From Paenibacillus tundrae (GTDB taxonomy: Bacteria > Bacillota > Bacilli > Paenibacillales > Paenibacillaceae): 64,000 bases of DNA. The stretch spans positions 3,038,001 to 3,102,000 of the forward strand of contig NZ_CP145605.1 in assembly GCF_036884255.1 (NCBI RefSeq), read 5' to 3'. Within the stretch, counting starts at the first letter, position 1. Every line of letters starts with the position of its first letter. The position numbers and the translations under genes were made by a program. Below the pieces are notes generated by a model. It ran no database searches and was not told the origin of the DNA. It saw nothing but the letters and a program-made list of their open reading frames with translations. Of the stretch, positions 9,849-19,711 are shown piece after piece.

Positions 9849-10781
9849 ATGACAGGAAGCAATGAATTGCAAGTTCCAGGTTCAGAGCCGGAGCGTGAGC
9901 CTGGTGTACGAACTCCAACAGGATTACGCTACATCTGGAAACAACTGATTATTAGTAAAACAGGAATGTTTGGAGCAGTGCTCGTCTTGCTAGTTGTATT
10001 AACAGCCATATGTGCACCTCTGCTCGCGAGCCATGATCCTGCTGCGGTCAATCCGCTGAATCGTCTCAAACCGCCTGCATGGCTAGAGGGAGGAAGCTCG
10101 GAATATTGGCTAGGTACTGACAACCTAGGCAGGGACATGTGGAGTCGTATCGTGTATGGAGCCAGGGTCTCCTTAATTGTAGGTATGGGGGCGGTCATTG
10201 TTTCCGGAATCATTGGTGCGATTCTGGGGCTGCTGTCCGGATTCTATGGTAAATGGATCGATGCTGTCATTATGCGGGTGGGAGATGCGTTCATGGCGAT
10301 CCCGACGATTCTATTTATGCTTGTCGTTATGGCGATTGTAGGCCCAGGGATCACCACATTGATTTTCGTAATTGGGGTAACGAACTGGGTATCTTATACC
10401 CGTGTTGTTCGAAGTGAGGTTCTCAGTATCAAGGAGCGTGATTATGTTCAAGCCGCAAGATCCATTGGGGCGAAGAACGCGCGCTTAATTATTAGACACA
10501 TCGTACCCAACATTTTATCTTCCTTTATAGTTATCTCGGGTATGAATGTCGGCACAACGATTATTATGGAAGCTTCACTCAGTTTCCTCGGTCTTGGCAT
10601 TAAGCCGCCAGATGTATCTTGGGGCGGGATGTTAAGTGATGGTAGACAATATGTGGCGACAAGCTGGTGGGTAGCTACGTTTCCTGGTCTTGCCATTACG
10701 TTTACCGTGCTCGGTGTCATTTTCTTAGGGGATTGGCTACGTGATGTGCTTGATCCACGTACAGATACAACACAAAAATAA
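9849..10781 (+). CDS. Peptide ABC transporter permease, DppC/OppC type
   Basis: About 310 residues with an N-terminal cytoplasmic tail, the OppC_N segment, LGTDNLGRDMWSRIVYG motif and the EAA-like loop (YVQAARSIGAKN). The frame extends to 9807, but GAGGGAGGT at 9833-9841 points to ATG 9849. It pairs with the preceding permease. No ATP-binding subunits (DppD/DppF type) follow, so the transporter must borrow ATPases encoded elsewhere. Confidence 0.92.
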   Translation: MTGSNELQVPGSEPEREPGVRTPTGLRYIWKQLIISKTGMFGAVLVLLVVLTAICAPLLASHDPAAVNPLNRLKPPAWLEGGSSEYWLGTDNLGRDMWSRIVYGARVSLIVGMGAVIVSGIIGAILGLLSGFYGKWIDAVIMRVGDAFMAIPTILFMLVVMAIVGPGITTLIFVIGVTNWVSYTRVVRSEVLSIKERDYVQAARSIGAKNARLIIRHIVPNILSSFIVISGMNVGTTIIMEASLSFLGLGIKPPDVSWGGMLSDGRQYVATSWWVATFPGLAITFTVLGVIFLGDWLRDVLDPRTDTTQK

Positions 10782-10807
10782 AATGGCTTGAGGAGGAGAC
10801 ACCCGAG

Positions 10808-12835
10808 ATGAATCAACGACCTATTATTCCTGAGGATTTAAATCGTTATCGCTGGATTAGTCAGCCAGTTGTTAATCAGAGTGGACAGGTAGCTTATGTG
10901 GAACAAACGATTGATCGTTTGAAAAATGAATATAACACCCAAATCCGAGGGATTGGGTTAGATGGCAGCCAAGATGTTGCAGTCACGGACGGTGTTAAAG
11001 ACTCGGCTCCTTCTTGGTCGCCAGAAGGTGATAAGCTCGCATTTCTGCGTGCTGGCGATGGTGGTGGTAAAGGGCTGTGGATTCTGACACCAGGAGATGA
11101 ACAACCCGCTGTGCTGCTCTCCGCTGATCATAAAATATTGAGTTATGTCTGGTCTCCTGATGGATGTTCTATTGCATTTATAAGCAAAGCGGTTCTTAAT
11201 CAAGAAGAATCGACCGAGGAAAGATCGGGTGAGCCAGCTCCTTTGCGAGGACGTGTATTCGAACGGACAACGCCAAAAGCGGAAGGCTCCGGTTGGTGGG
11301 ATGGACTCTATAGTCACTTATTTATCTATGAGCTCGCTTCAGGCAAAGTAACACAGCTCACGTCTGGTGAGTGGAGTGTGTCTTCACCTGCCTGGTCTCC
11401 GGATAGTCAGTCGTTGTCTTATATGTCCAAACAGGTAGATGATCATGAACTCGATCCAGATCTATTGTATTTTACCGATGTGTTTTCAATACGAATTGCA
11501 GATCGTGTTTCCTTCAAAGTGACAACGTCTGATCTATTAGTTAGCCAGTTTTCATATACACCAGATGGTCAGCGGCTTGTATTGATTGCAAGTGACCGTG
11601 AATATGGCAGTGGCAGCCACAATAGGTTATACGAAGTGTTAGTCAGTGGAGGCACAGTGAAGCCAATCTCCTCACATCTGGATATGCAATTTGGCAACGC
11701 AGCATTAGGAGATATGAAATCGGCTCCTGCTTCTCCGGCACCACTTTTTGAACAGAATGATCCTGCGGGTAACACGATGTATGTCTTAGGAACACATGGT
11801 GGCAGTGTTGATGTGTATCGCATCAGTGGAGATGGAGAGTGCCAATCCATTACTGGAACAAGCGAAAAGGATGTTTACCAATACACGTTATCCCCCGATG
11901 GCAAAGCACTTATATATGCTGCTCTGACGGAAGATCGCCCTGGTGAGTTGTATTATGTGCATATGGATGACGGGCAAGTGCTCAGACTTACACATCGAAA
12001 CGATGAGATGATGTCTGAATTAGAAGTACATCGCCCTGAACGCATTGAATTTACCTCGTCAGATGGATGGCCGATTCAAGGTTGGATCATTCGACCGGAG
12101 AAGCATGATCCAAGTGAACAAGCGAAAACACCAATGATCTTGCAAATTCATGGCGGACCACATGCGATGTACACAGGCACATTCAGCCATGAAATTCAAT
12201 CGCTGGCGGCACAAGGATATGCAGTGTTGTGGGTGAATCCGCGCGGAAGTATGGGATATGGTCAGGCATTCGCTAGAGCGTGCCGTGGTGATTTTGCTGG
12301 AGGAGATTACCGGGATCTGATGGAAGCTGTTGAGTACGCACTCGCAACGTATGGCGAATTAGATGAGTCGCGTCTTGGTGTAGGTGGCGGTAGTTACGGT
12401 GGCGTCATGACGAACTGGATTGTCGCTCATAACCATCGATTCAAGGCAGCCGTAACTCAGCGTTGCATCTCTAATTGGTTGTCCATGTATGGAACAAGCG
12501 ATATCGGCATTTCCTATGTCGAAGGTGTGATTGGAGGCAATCCGGCACATCACGCAGAATGGTTGTGGTCACGATCACCACTTGCATATGCACACCAGAT
12601 CGAGACGCCGCTTCTGATTATGCATGGGGAGCAGGACTATCGAACACCGATCGCACAAGCCGAAGAACTCTATACAACGCTCAAGCGGTACGGCAAAACG
12701 ACCAAGCTGATCCGATATCCAGGTTCCAACCACTCTCTACTGAAAATAGGTAAACCTTCACTTCGTGTAGACAGCTTCGAACAGGTGAATCGCTGGTTTA
12801 ATCAATATCTACAAGAGGCAGGGGAAGAAGCATGA
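10808..12835 (+). CDS. S9 family peptidase (acylaminoacyl-/dipeptidyl-peptidase type)
   Basis: 675-residue cytoplasmic serine peptidase without a signal peptide. The N-terminal ~400 residues carry repeated PDGQ/SPDG-type beta-propeller blades, and the C-terminal alpha/beta-hydrolase domain has GGGSYGG (Ser529), HGEQDYRTP (Asp610) and SNHS (His642) as the likely triad. The enzyme trims acylated or short peptides. Its place behind the peptide permeases and the M20 gene suggests that it degrades what they import. A strong AGGAGGAG site precedes the ATG. The stop overlaps the next gene in an ATGA. Confidence 0.92.
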   Translation: MNQRPIIPEDLNRYRWISQPVVNQSGQVAYVEQTIDRLKNEYNTQIRGIGLDGSQDVAVTDGVKDSAPSWSPEGDKLAFLRAGDGGGKGLWILTPGDEQPAVLLSADHKILSYVWSPDGCSIAFISKAVLNQEESTEERSGEPAPLRGRVFERTTPKAEGSGWWDGLYSHLFIYELASGKVTQLTSGEWSVSSPAWSPDSQSLSYMSKQVDDHELDPDLLYFTDVFSIRIADRVSFKVTTSDLLVSQFSYTPDGQRLVLIASDREYGSGSHNRLYEVLVSGGTVKPISSHLDMQFGNAALGDMKSAPASPAPLFEQNDPAGNTMYVLGTHGGSVDVYRISGDGECQSITGTSEKDVYQYTLSPDGKALIYAALTEDRPGELYYVHMDDGQVLRLTHRNDEMMSELEVHRPERIEFTSSDGWPIQGWIIRPEKHDPSEQAKTPMILQIHGGPHAMYTGTFSHEIQSLAAQGYAVLWVNPRGSMGYGQAFARACRGDFAGGDYRDLMEAVEYALATYGELDESRLGVGGGSYGGVMTNWIVAHNHRFKAAVTQRCISNWLSMYGTSDIGISYVEGVIGGNPAHHAEWLWSRSPLAYAHQIETPLLIMHGEQDYRTPIAQAEELYTTLKRYGKTTKLIRYPGSNHSLLKIGKPSLRVDSFEQVNRWFNQYLQEAGEEA

Positions 12836-13293
12836 GTTCAATACAGCTCTCTATTCCGGTTGGACTGTTAGTCGAAAATGTGCTCACGAGTGGTGAAGCC
12901 GCGGATGATATCATCCAATGTTTACACCAGAGAGATTACGCGCAGTTACTTCCCAAACTGAAGGAACCCGCAATGAATCTGGATGAGAGATTACAGACGG
13001 CTGCTGAAGTGGGAGAAGATTGGGAGACGGCGATCCGTCTGGGATATGAATTCAAGTTTTTGCATATTAACGGGTTAAAAAGGCTGTTGGATTTTCGCTT
13101 TGATCAAAAGGTAGAGCGGGATTATGTACAGGAGAATCTGTCATTGCACCAGGTTCAACTTCACAAACATGAGGTTGAATTACTTCGATCAATGATCAGC
13201 CGTCAATGGGATGTAGTTTTGGAAGAGAAAGATGGGCAATCAGAAGAATCTACTTCACCAATTATGGTAAGTATTCAATTGAAGTATCAGTAA
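12832..13293 (+). CDS. Uncharacterised protein of the salvage operon
   Basis: 153 residues, soluble and rich in charged residues, predicted mostly helical. I recognise no family. It is translationally coupled to the S9 peptidase by a 4-base overlap and followed by a terminator, so it is the last gene of the unit. A central stretch (about 58-110) has alternating hydrophobic and charged residues typical of helical bundles. Function unknown; an accessory or regulatory role in peptide use is only positional inference. Confidence 0.75.
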   Translation: MSSIQLSIPVGLLVENVLTSGEAADDIIQCLHQRDYAQLLPKLKEPAMNLDERLQTAAEVGEDWETAIRLGYEFKFLHINGLKRLLDFRFDQKVERDYVQENLSLHQVQLHKHEVELLRSMISRQWDVVLEEKDGQSEESTSPIMVSIQLKYQ

Positions 13294-13298
13294 TGTTA

Positions 13299-13326
13299 AG
13301 AGCCACGGTATCGCGGCTCTTTTTTT
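13299..13326 (+). terminator. Terminator of the peptide salvage operon
   Basis: AGAGCC (13299-13304) pairs with GGCTCT (13315-13320), followed by seven T. Confidence 0.85.
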
Positions 13327-13448
13327 AATGTTGAATATTAAAAATAAGCATTGTATTAAATTGTAAAAGAAGATACATTAATCTGATGATTGGATATTTT
13401 GGATCATATGAAATGGGAGAAACTTAGTTGACGTAGGAGGAAATAACG

Positions 13449-14588
13449 TTGAATACCTATTATTCGGAGCTTGGCAGAATTTTGGATGGAAGAACACCTC
13501 TAAGGAAGGAAGGCTATTTTATTTTACATGAAGGAAACCAAATTAGTTATGATACTTCCGTACCTGTGGGCGCAGCTATGGTTACAGCAACAGATTTTAC
13601 ACACGCTCTAGTTGAGGGTTGCAAGAGTATATTAGATACATTTTCACAAAGATCTGAAAACGAGCAAGTGTATGCATTTAATTTGTACGCGGATGAGCAA
13701 TATAGTTTTTACATATACATGAACACCAATAGTTCGTTCTTAGAAACTCTAGAAGAATACGAATACACGGAACCAACAGAAGTTAACGCTTTAAAATATA
13801 ATCCAGGGGATTTCAGTTTTCAATATTGGGATGCTCATATGGGGGAATATGGAGAGGTTATCAAACAATTTGAACTCATTGGAGATCGAGCTTCTGGTGA
13901 TCTGAGTGAATTCAATAGACCAGATGCTATAGAAGGTGCTCCAATTGTTGCATTTGAAATAGGAATTATTAAGGCTGGCTTCAATCTGCTCGCCGTAAAT
14001 GCGATTCAGCAACTTATTGATGAGAACGCGTTTAACGTATTAAACAAAACAGACCAGTTTATAGCATACGTAGCGACAGGTAACGATCTTCTCGATTATA
14101 GTATCACAATGCGCAAAACCATTGACTCTACAATGTTCTACGAGGTATTTCCTGATATCAGAGAAAGGGATCAGTCTTATCTTGAGCAATTAGAATCCTA
14201 TCAGAAGCTAAATGTTAGTGAAAGTTTGGATTATTGGATGGAGGCTGTTCACGACTCGTATGCAAGCACATTTCCCTATTCACACTGTAAATCAGAGTAC
14301 GAAATATTCAAACAATTGGAACAATTCGGTAATTCACTAGCACAAGAGAGCATCAAGCGTCTGGAAAGTCTCGTGGCGAAAAAAGAGCTGGAATCTGAAG
14401 AGTACTATGAAATTGATTATTATATTGAATGTCTCTACTTCTCAGGTAATCTCTCTGAAGCTCAGAAGGAGAAGTGCGGAGAACTAGCTACCATAATCCA
14501 AAAAAATAAAGCTTTGGACAATGCTTATGCTGCACCACTCTGGTTTCTCATCGCAAACGAACCATTGGTGAACATAACGGAATTGTAA
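13449..14588 (+). CDS. DUF4303-like protein
   Basis: 379 residues, soluble and acidic. Residues about 45-170 resemble DUF4303 proteins (AFNLYADEQYSFYIYMNT and the later KYNPGDFSFQYW segment), a family often found beside polymorphic-toxin immunity genes. The C-terminal half is helical and unassigned. Translation starts at TTG 13449, eight bases after a perfect AGGAGG (13435-13440); no ATG fits. The gene is more AT-rich than the next one and stands alone. Function not known; an orphan immunity role is possible but unsupported. Confidence 0.7.
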   Translation: MNTYYSELGRILDGRTPLRKEGYFILHEGNQISYDTSVPVGAAMVTATDFTHALVEGCKSILDTFSQRSENEQVYAFNLYADEQYSFYIYMNTNSSFLETLEEYEYTEPTEVNALKYNPGDFSFQYWDAHMGEYGEVIKQFELIGDRASGDLSEFNRPDAIEGAPIVAFEIGIIKAGFNLLAVNAIQQLIDENAFNVLNKTDQFIAYVATGNDLLDYSITMRKTIDSTMFYEVFPDIRERDQSYLEQLESYQKLNVSESLDYWMEAVHDSYASTFPYSHCKSEYEIFKQLEQFGNSLAQESIKRLESLVAKKELESEEYYEIDYYIECLYFSGNLSEAQKEKCGELATIIQKNKALDNAYAAPLWFLIANEPLVNITEL

Positions 14589-14668
14589 GATAAGGAACTC
14601 GGATTCTTGAACAGAGATTTGATGAAAGGCGTGTACCATAACGTTAGGAACGAGGAGGCAGACAATTC

Positions 14669-15583
14669 ATGGGAGAAACAAATGTATGGGATGCGGAGTG
14701 GGAGGTTAACGAAGAGCAAGCGCGGACGCTGATCGACAGACAATTCCCTCAGCTGTCATCGAAGCAAGTGAAGCGATTGGGCTGGGGCTGGGACAATACG
14801 GTTTTTCTCATCGGTGACGAGTACGTGTTCCGGTTTCCAAGAAGAACGATTGCAGTTAGCTCAATTCGTATGGAAGGGAATCTACTGCCGAAGCTGGAGG
14901 CATATATGACCATCCCGTATCCGAAACCGTTGTTTTACGGCGAAGCAAGTGACGAATACCCGGCACCATTTCTTGGCTATGCCTACGTACCAGGAGATTT
15001 CCCAATTGGTTTGACGGAAGAACGCCGGGCTTTATCGGCAGAGACGCTGGCGAAATTTTTGCGGAGATTACATGAGTTTCCGGTGCAAGCGGCGCTGAAA
15101 TATGGAGTTCAGCAAGATCATCGAAACTTGACGGACATAGCATCGCGCAAATTGAAATTGGAGGGTTTTCTATCGAAGCTGGTTGAACACTTGTCGCCGG
15201 AGGAGTCCGGTGTGATCGAAGCGTATATTGGCAGGCTGCAAAAGAACCGTGTCGAGGCAGTCTATACACTGCTACATGGCGATCTTCATTTCAAAAATAT
15301 GCTTGTGAATGAGAACGGGATCGTTTCCGGCATCATTGATTGGGGCGATCTGAGCGTAGGTCATCCGGCATGCGATTTGAGCGTTGCTTATAGCTTTTTA
15401 CCACCTTACGCTCGCGGCGTGTTTTTCGAAACGTATGGCGGAGCGAACGAGGAAACGAAGCTTTTGGCGCGTCTGATCGCGGTATATATCCCTATACTGA
15501 TCTTAATGCAAGCGGTCGATGACGGGAATGAAGTGATTGCGGCAGAGGCGAAATCCAACATCATGCGGGCACTGTCGGATTAG
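14669..15583 (+). CDS. Phosphotransferase of the aminoglycoside/macrolide phosphotransferase superfamily
   Basis: 304-residue kinase-fold enzyme. The N-lobe has a GWDNTVFLIGDEYVFRFPR nucleotide-binding segment, the catalytic loop is HGDLHFKNML and the metal-binding loop is IIDWGDLSVGHPACDLS. These are diagnostic of APH-type antibiotic kinases and related small-molecule kinases. Base composition looks more GC-rich than the preceding gene, possibly from transfer. AGGAGG (14653-14658) precedes the ATG. The substrate cannot be decided from sequence; macrolide, aminoglycoside or a metabolite are all possible. Confidence 0.85.
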   Translation: MGETNVWDAEWEVNEEQARTLIDRQFPQLSSKQVKRLGWGWDNTVFLIGDEYVFRFPRRTIAVSSIRMEGNLLPKLEAYMTIPYPKPLFYGEASDEYPAPFLGYAYVPGDFPIGLTEERRALSAETLAKFLRRLHEFPVQAALKYGVQQDHRNLTDIASRKLKLEGFLSKLVEHLSPEESGVIEAYIGRLQKNRVEAVYTLLHGDLHFKNMLVNENGIVSGIIDWGDLSVGHPACDLSVAYSFLPPYARGVFFETYGGANEETKLLARLIAVYIPILILMQAVDDGNEVIAAEAKSNIMRALSD

Positions 15584-15679
15584 GCTCATTATTTCGTTGC
15601 CGCCCACTCATTAATAATCGGTTCACACCCTAGCGTTGAGGACTCCTGTCATGAAAATACGATGATATATCAACTAAAG

Positions 15680-15725
15680 AAGCGACGGAGTGAATGCATA
15701 TAACATTCTGCTCCGTCGCTTTTCC
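15680..15725. terminator. Terminator between convergent genes
   Basis: AAGCGACGGAG (15680-15690) and CTCCGTCGCTT (15711-15721) form a perfect 11-bp stem with TTTT after it. It lies between the kinase (+) and the efflux gene (-). Confidence 0.85.
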
Positions 15726-15794
15726 TATAACACTGCTATTTCATATTGTGGTTGTCATAAATGCATGCAAATGAATCAATAACCTAACTATCCA

Positions 15795-17288
15795 TTAGTT
15801 CGGATTCACGGAAACTTTCTTCCCAACAGCTCGTTGAGGTTCTTCTTCTGTAGCTGGTTTGGTTCGTTTGATGAAGAAGGATAACAACAATCCGATGACA
15901 GAGATACCAATAATGACAACATAAGCGTCATTGATGCCTTGAATCATAGATTGTGTCATTAACTGTTGCTGAGTTACACCTTGCGCTGCACCTGTAGCCA
16001 TTGTATCTTGCAGATGTGTTGCAGTTCGACTTGTCATGACACTTACGAGCACGGATGTACCGACAGCACCGGCTACCTGTCTTACTGTGTTGGAGATCGC
16101 CGTACCGTGCGCTCCCCGTTTAGTAGGCAGTTGATTCAAACCAGCGGTTTGAATCGGCATGAGGAGTAGCGCCATCCCAATCCGACGTCCAGTGGACATC
16201 AATAACAAGTAGGTATAGCTTGTTGAATCTGACAAATCAATAAATCCAATCGTAGTTACGATCGTTATGATCATACCGATGATTGCCAGCCATTTGGCAC
16301 CAAATCGGTCGAACAATTTACCCGTTACTGGCATGAGGAACCCCATTACAAGCGCTCCGGGAAGTAACAACAACCCTGACTCCAGTGCCGTGTACCCACG
16401 GGCATTTTGCAGATAGAGCGGAAGCAGCATCATGTCCGCGTACATGACCATCGTAATTGCAATACTAATGATCGTGGTTAGAGAGAACATATTATACTTA
16501 AATGCGCGAAGATCAAGCAGTGGAGCTGCTGAGCTAAGCTGTCTCCATGTGAAGAGAGCAAGTGCAATAATGCCTACGATAAGAAAAGTAATCACTTCTA
16601 CGCTGGACCAGCCTGCACTTCCTGCACGGCTGAACCCATACAGTAATGCTCCGAACCCAACGGTCGATAGAATAACGCTGAGTAAATCAAGCTTGGTCTC
16701 GACTCGCTCTGATACATTCTTGAGGTATATAAATCCACAGACAATTACAATTAAAGTCAATGGGATCATGCCGTAGAACATCGTCTCCCAGGTGTAGTTC
16801 TCTAGAATATAACCAGCGAGCGTAGGGCCAATTGCCGGAGCAAATATGATTGCGAAGCCGACCATTCCCATCGCAGCGCCTCGTTTATCAGGCGGAAATA
16901 ACGTCAAGATGACATTCATCAATAGTGGCATAATAATGCCGGCACCAGCAGCTTGTATCATTCGTCCAGTTAACAATGTACCGAAGTTCGTCGCAATAGC
17001 TGATACTATGGTACCTAACAGGAAAATGAACATGGAAGCTTGAAATAACTGCCTTGTGGAAAAGCGTTGCATAAAATAGGCTGTAATTGGGATGAGCACG
17101 CCGTTCACCAACATATAACCAGTTGTTAACCACTGAGCTGTAGCAGCAGTGATATTAAAATCACCCATCAGCTCAGGTACAGCTACACTCATGACTGTCT
17201 GATTCAGGGTAGCGAGAAATGCACCCAAAATCATTACGAACAGTATAGGACCCTTTCGCACGCCATCTTTTTCTCTAATCTGATTCAA
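15795..17288 (-). CDS. DHA2 family MFS drug efflux transporter (14 TM)
   Basis: About 500 residues with 14 hydrophobic segments, as in EmrB/QacA proton-drug antiporters. Motif A-like GLxxDRFG is represented by GKLFDRFGAK, and motif C-like GPTLAGYI lies in TM5. No ATG start exists: the frame runs to TTG 17306, but AAAGGA nine bases before TTG 17288 makes that the better start. The C-terminus is cytoplasmic and basic. The divergent TetR gene and an inverted repeat in the shared promoter region indicate drug-inducible expression. Confidence 0.92.
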   Translation of the reverse strand: MNQIREKDGVRKGPILFVMILGAFLATLNQTVMSVAVPELMGDFNITAATAQWLTTGYMLVNGVLIPITAYFMQRFSTRQLFQASMFIFLLGTIVSAIATNFGTLLTGRMIQAAGAGIIMPLLMNVILTLFPPDKRGAAMGMVGFAIIFAPAIGPTLAGYILENYTWETMFYGMIPLTLIVIVCGFIYLKNVSERVETKLDLLSVILSTVGFGALLYGFSRAGSAGWSSVEVITFLIVGIIALALFTWRQLSSAAPLLDLRAFKYNMFSLTTIISIAITMVMYADMMLLPLYLQNARGYTALESGLLLLPGALVMGFLMPVTGKLFDRFGAKWLAIIGMIITIVTTIGFIDLSDSTSYTYLLLMSTGRRIGMALLLMPIQTAGLNQLPTKRGAHGTAISNTVRQVAGAVGTSVLVSVMTSRTATHLQDTMATGAAQGVTQQQLMTQSMIQGINDAYVVIIGISVIGLLLSFFIKRTKPATEEEPQRAVGKKVSVNPN

Positions 17289-17325
17289 ACTATTCAATCC
17301 TTTCAATCAGCACATCGACTAAATT

Positions 17326-17353
17326 TACAATGTGTTGTATAGTTTACATTGTA
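17326..17353. promoter_or_regulatory. Candidate TetR operator in the efflux/regulator intergenic region
   Basis: TACAATGT (17326-17333) and ACATTGTA (17346-17353) form a perfect inverted repeat with a 12-base centre, about 40 bases from the efflux start and within its probable promoter. Confidence 0.5.
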
Positions 17354-17507
17354 TTTATTGAATTATATACATATTCACACAGATTACAATTTACGAATTG
17401 GGTCATAACCGTTGCTTATTTTACATAACTCCCATATCTGTTGTGTATTCCGAACATAAACGACTCATTATTTAAAATTGTAATGTTAAAAAATTGAAGG
17501 AGAATTG

Positions 17508-18128
17508 ATGATGATGAGACAAGACAAGAAGTCGTCTACACCTACAGATCCTCGTATTCTGAGAACGAGACAGCTCATTCGCGATGCCTTTGTTGATTTG
17601 CTGCAAGAGATGGATATTGAGAAGTTATCTGTTAACCGCATAGCGGAACGAGCAACCATTAACCGTGTAACCTTTTATCTTCATTATCGTGATATCACAG
17701 ATATGATGGAGAAGATGGCTGACGAGATGATTGAACAGATTGAAGGAATCGTTCAAGATCACGGTGCTTTATTTGAGAATGAAGCAAATGAGGATGAACC
17801 TTGGCCGGTGCTCGTCAAATTGCTTGAGCATTTTGCCGAGAATTCGAAGTTTTATAAAGTTGTGCTTGCTTCCAAGCGAACACCGATCTTTACTGAGGGG
17901 TTATTAAAGTTATTAAGCAAGCTGGTTACAGCCAAAATCGAAAAAATGGAAAGCCATAGCCCGCTTTCTAATGTAGGCATCCATAAGGAAATTGCCATTT
18001 GGTATGGGTCATCTGCGTTGATTGGTACAATTGTTGCGTGGCTTCGTTCAGATATGCCATATTCGCCACATTTTCTAGCGAAGCAATTCTCGCTGATTCG
18101 GTCGCATAGCTACAAGGATTTAATATAG
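17508..18128 (+). CDS. TetR/AcrR family regulator of the divergent efflux pump
   Basis: About 206 residues. The N-terminal helix-turn-helix (residues ~20-65; LSVNRIAERATINRVTFYLH) is typical TetR, and the helical C-terminal domain is of the TetR_C_8-like class seen next to DHA2 pumps. A TTG at 17505 is in frame, but AAGGAG (17497-17502) suits ATG 17508. Divergence from the MFS gene implies repression of the pump, with release by a drug ligand. Effector unknown. Confidence 0.9.
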   Translation: MMMRQDKKSSTPTDPRILRTRQLIRDAFVDLLQEMDIEKLSVNRIAERATINRVTFYLHYRDITDMMEKMADEMIEQIEGIVQDHGALFENEANEDEPWPVLVKLLEHFAENSKFYKVVLASKRTPIFTEGLLKLLSKLVTAKIEKMESHSPLSNVGIHKEIAIWYGSSALIGTIVAWLRSDMPYSPHFLAKQFSLIRSHSYKDLI

Positions 18129-18166
18129 TTATAATGAGTGAAGTGATCTAGGAAGGGAATGTAATA

Positions 18167-19300
18167 ATGAAGAAAGTTATCGTAGTAGGTTCAGGCATAC
18201 TTGGCGCAGCGTCTGCTTATCAACTGGCTAAATTAGGAGCAGACGTACATATCGTTGACCGAAAGGATGCAGGGCAAGCAACGGATGCTGCTGCTGGTAT
18301 CATCTGTCCTTGGTTATCCCAGCGGCGTAATCAAGCTTGGTACCAGCTTGCCAAGGCTGGAGCTCGGTTTTATCCAAGTTTAATTGAAGATTTAGAACGT
18401 GAAGGAGAAACAGAAACGGGCTATGCGAGAGTTGGCGCTCTCAGCATCCATCGGGATATAGAGAAAATTCACAAGATGGAAGAACGGGCACAGCAGCGAA
18501 AGGTAGATGCACCAGAGATCGGAGATATCATTCGAATGGATGAGACAGAGACTCTTGCGAACTTTCCGCTGCTCGAACAAGGCTATCACTCCCTTTATAT
18601 TAGCGGAGCTGCGCGAATAGATGGACGCGCCCTGCGGGATGCATTGATTCGATCTGCACAGAGACATGGTGCAGTTCTAATTGAAGGAGATGCTGCTCTT
18701 TTATATGAGGGAACACGTGTAAGCGGCGTGCATGTGAATGGACAACATCTAAAAGCGGATACGGTCGTTGTCTGTGCAGGCGCCTGGGCACAATCGATAT
18801 TAAGACCATTGGGCATGGAATTCAAAGTCAGCTTCCAGAAGGCACAGATTATGCATTTACAGGTCTCTGATCATCATGATGCAGGCAAATGGCCTGTTGT
18901 CATGCCACCTACGGATCAATATTTGCTTACATTTGACCAACAGAAGGTTGTTATTGGTGCTACACATGAGAACGAAATTGTAGGATACGACACAAGAGTA
19001 ACACCAGGTGGGATGCAGGAAATTTTACACAAAGGGCTAGAACTGGCACCTGGGCTAGCAGATAGTACCTTTGATGAAGTGCGTGTAGGCTTCAGACCAT
19101 TCACGCCGGGATTCCTTCCCGTGCTTGGTGAAGTCCCTGGATGGTCAGGCATTATCGCAGCCAATGGGCTTGGCGCATCGGGACTAACGATGGGGCCATT
19201 CATCGGCAATCAATTAGCGAAGTTAGCACTGGATATGGAGCTGGACATTGATATTGAACCTTATAAACTTAATCACGCAGTGGAGTCCATTTCATCATAA
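18167..19300 (+). CDS. FAD-dependent D-amino-acid oxidase family protein (DadA/ThiO-like)
   Basis: 377 residues with an N-terminal Rossmann FAD motif (VVGSGILGAASAYQLAKLG) and an acidic VDR segment for ribose binding. The C-terminal GFRPFTPGFLPVLGEVPG and ANGLGASGLTMGP segments are typical of the DAO family. It probably oxidises a D-amino acid or glycine-like amine in the cytoplasm. A GGAAGGGAATG ribosome site precedes the ATG. It follows the TetR gene by 38 bases and may be cotranscribed. Substrate not determined. Confidence 0.88.
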   Translation: MKKVIVVGSGILGAASAYQLAKLGADVHIVDRKDAGQATDAAAGIICPWLSQRRNQAWYQLAKAGARFYPSLIEDLEREGETETGYARVGALSIHRDIEKIHKMEERAQQRKVDAPEIGDIIRMDETETLANFPLLEQGYHSLYISGAARIDGRALRDALIRSAQRHGAVLIEGDAALLYEGTRVSGVHVNGQHLKADTVVVCAGAWAQSILRPLGMEFKVSFQKAQIMHLQVSDHHDAGKWPVVMPPTDQYLLTFDQQKVVIGATHENEIVGYDTRVTPGGMQEILHKGLELAPGLADSTFDEVRVGFRPFTPGFLPVLGEVPGWSGIIAANGLGASGLTMGPFIGNQLAKLALDMELDIDIEPYKLNHAVESISS

Positions 19301-19344
19301 GGTGAGATTCTTCAATCGTAATGAACTGTGAAATGAGGTGAACT

Positions 19345-19632
19345 ATGACGTATTCACAGCGATCCACTCACGCCGCTGCTTCGTCTGATATAACTTATTT
19401 GGAGTATCAGATCGGTCAGACGGAGGAGCATTTGAAGGAAGCCGAAGAAGTTATCGAGGTGAAAAAGCAACAACTCGGACAACATCGCGCCTCAGCATAT
19501 CAGGATCGAGAGGTAGACAAAGGAGTGGAAATCCAGCTCATGGATGAGATTGCTCAGCAACAGACAGTGATTGAAGCTATTCGTAAACGTTTGGCGGATC
19601 TGGACGAGGAATTAGCGTTGCTGGGTGATTAA
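19345..19632 (+). CDS. Small coiled-coil protein of unknown function
   Basis: 95 residues, nearly all predicted helix. Heptad-like spacing of leucine and isoleucine over about residues 18-92 suggests one long coiled coil. GAGGTGA precedes the ATG and a terminator follows, so it is probably a real short gene. No family recognised. Confidence 0.7.
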   Translation: MTYSQRSTHAAASSDITYLEYQIGQTEEHLKEAEEVIEVKKQQLGQHRASAYQDREVDKGVEIQLMDEIAQQQTVIEAIRKRLADLDEELALLGD

Positions 19633-19647
19633 TTTGTAAGACTGGTA

Positions 19648-19672
19648 AAGTCGCCATCAGGCGACTTTTTCT
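19648..19672 (+). terminator. Rho-independent terminator
   Basis: AAGTCGCC (19648-19655), loop ATCA, GGCGACTT (19660-19667), then T-run. Confidence 0.9.
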
Positions 19673-19711
19673 TGTAACATGCTGACTTAAATGATGAAGA
19701 GGTGACTCGAT

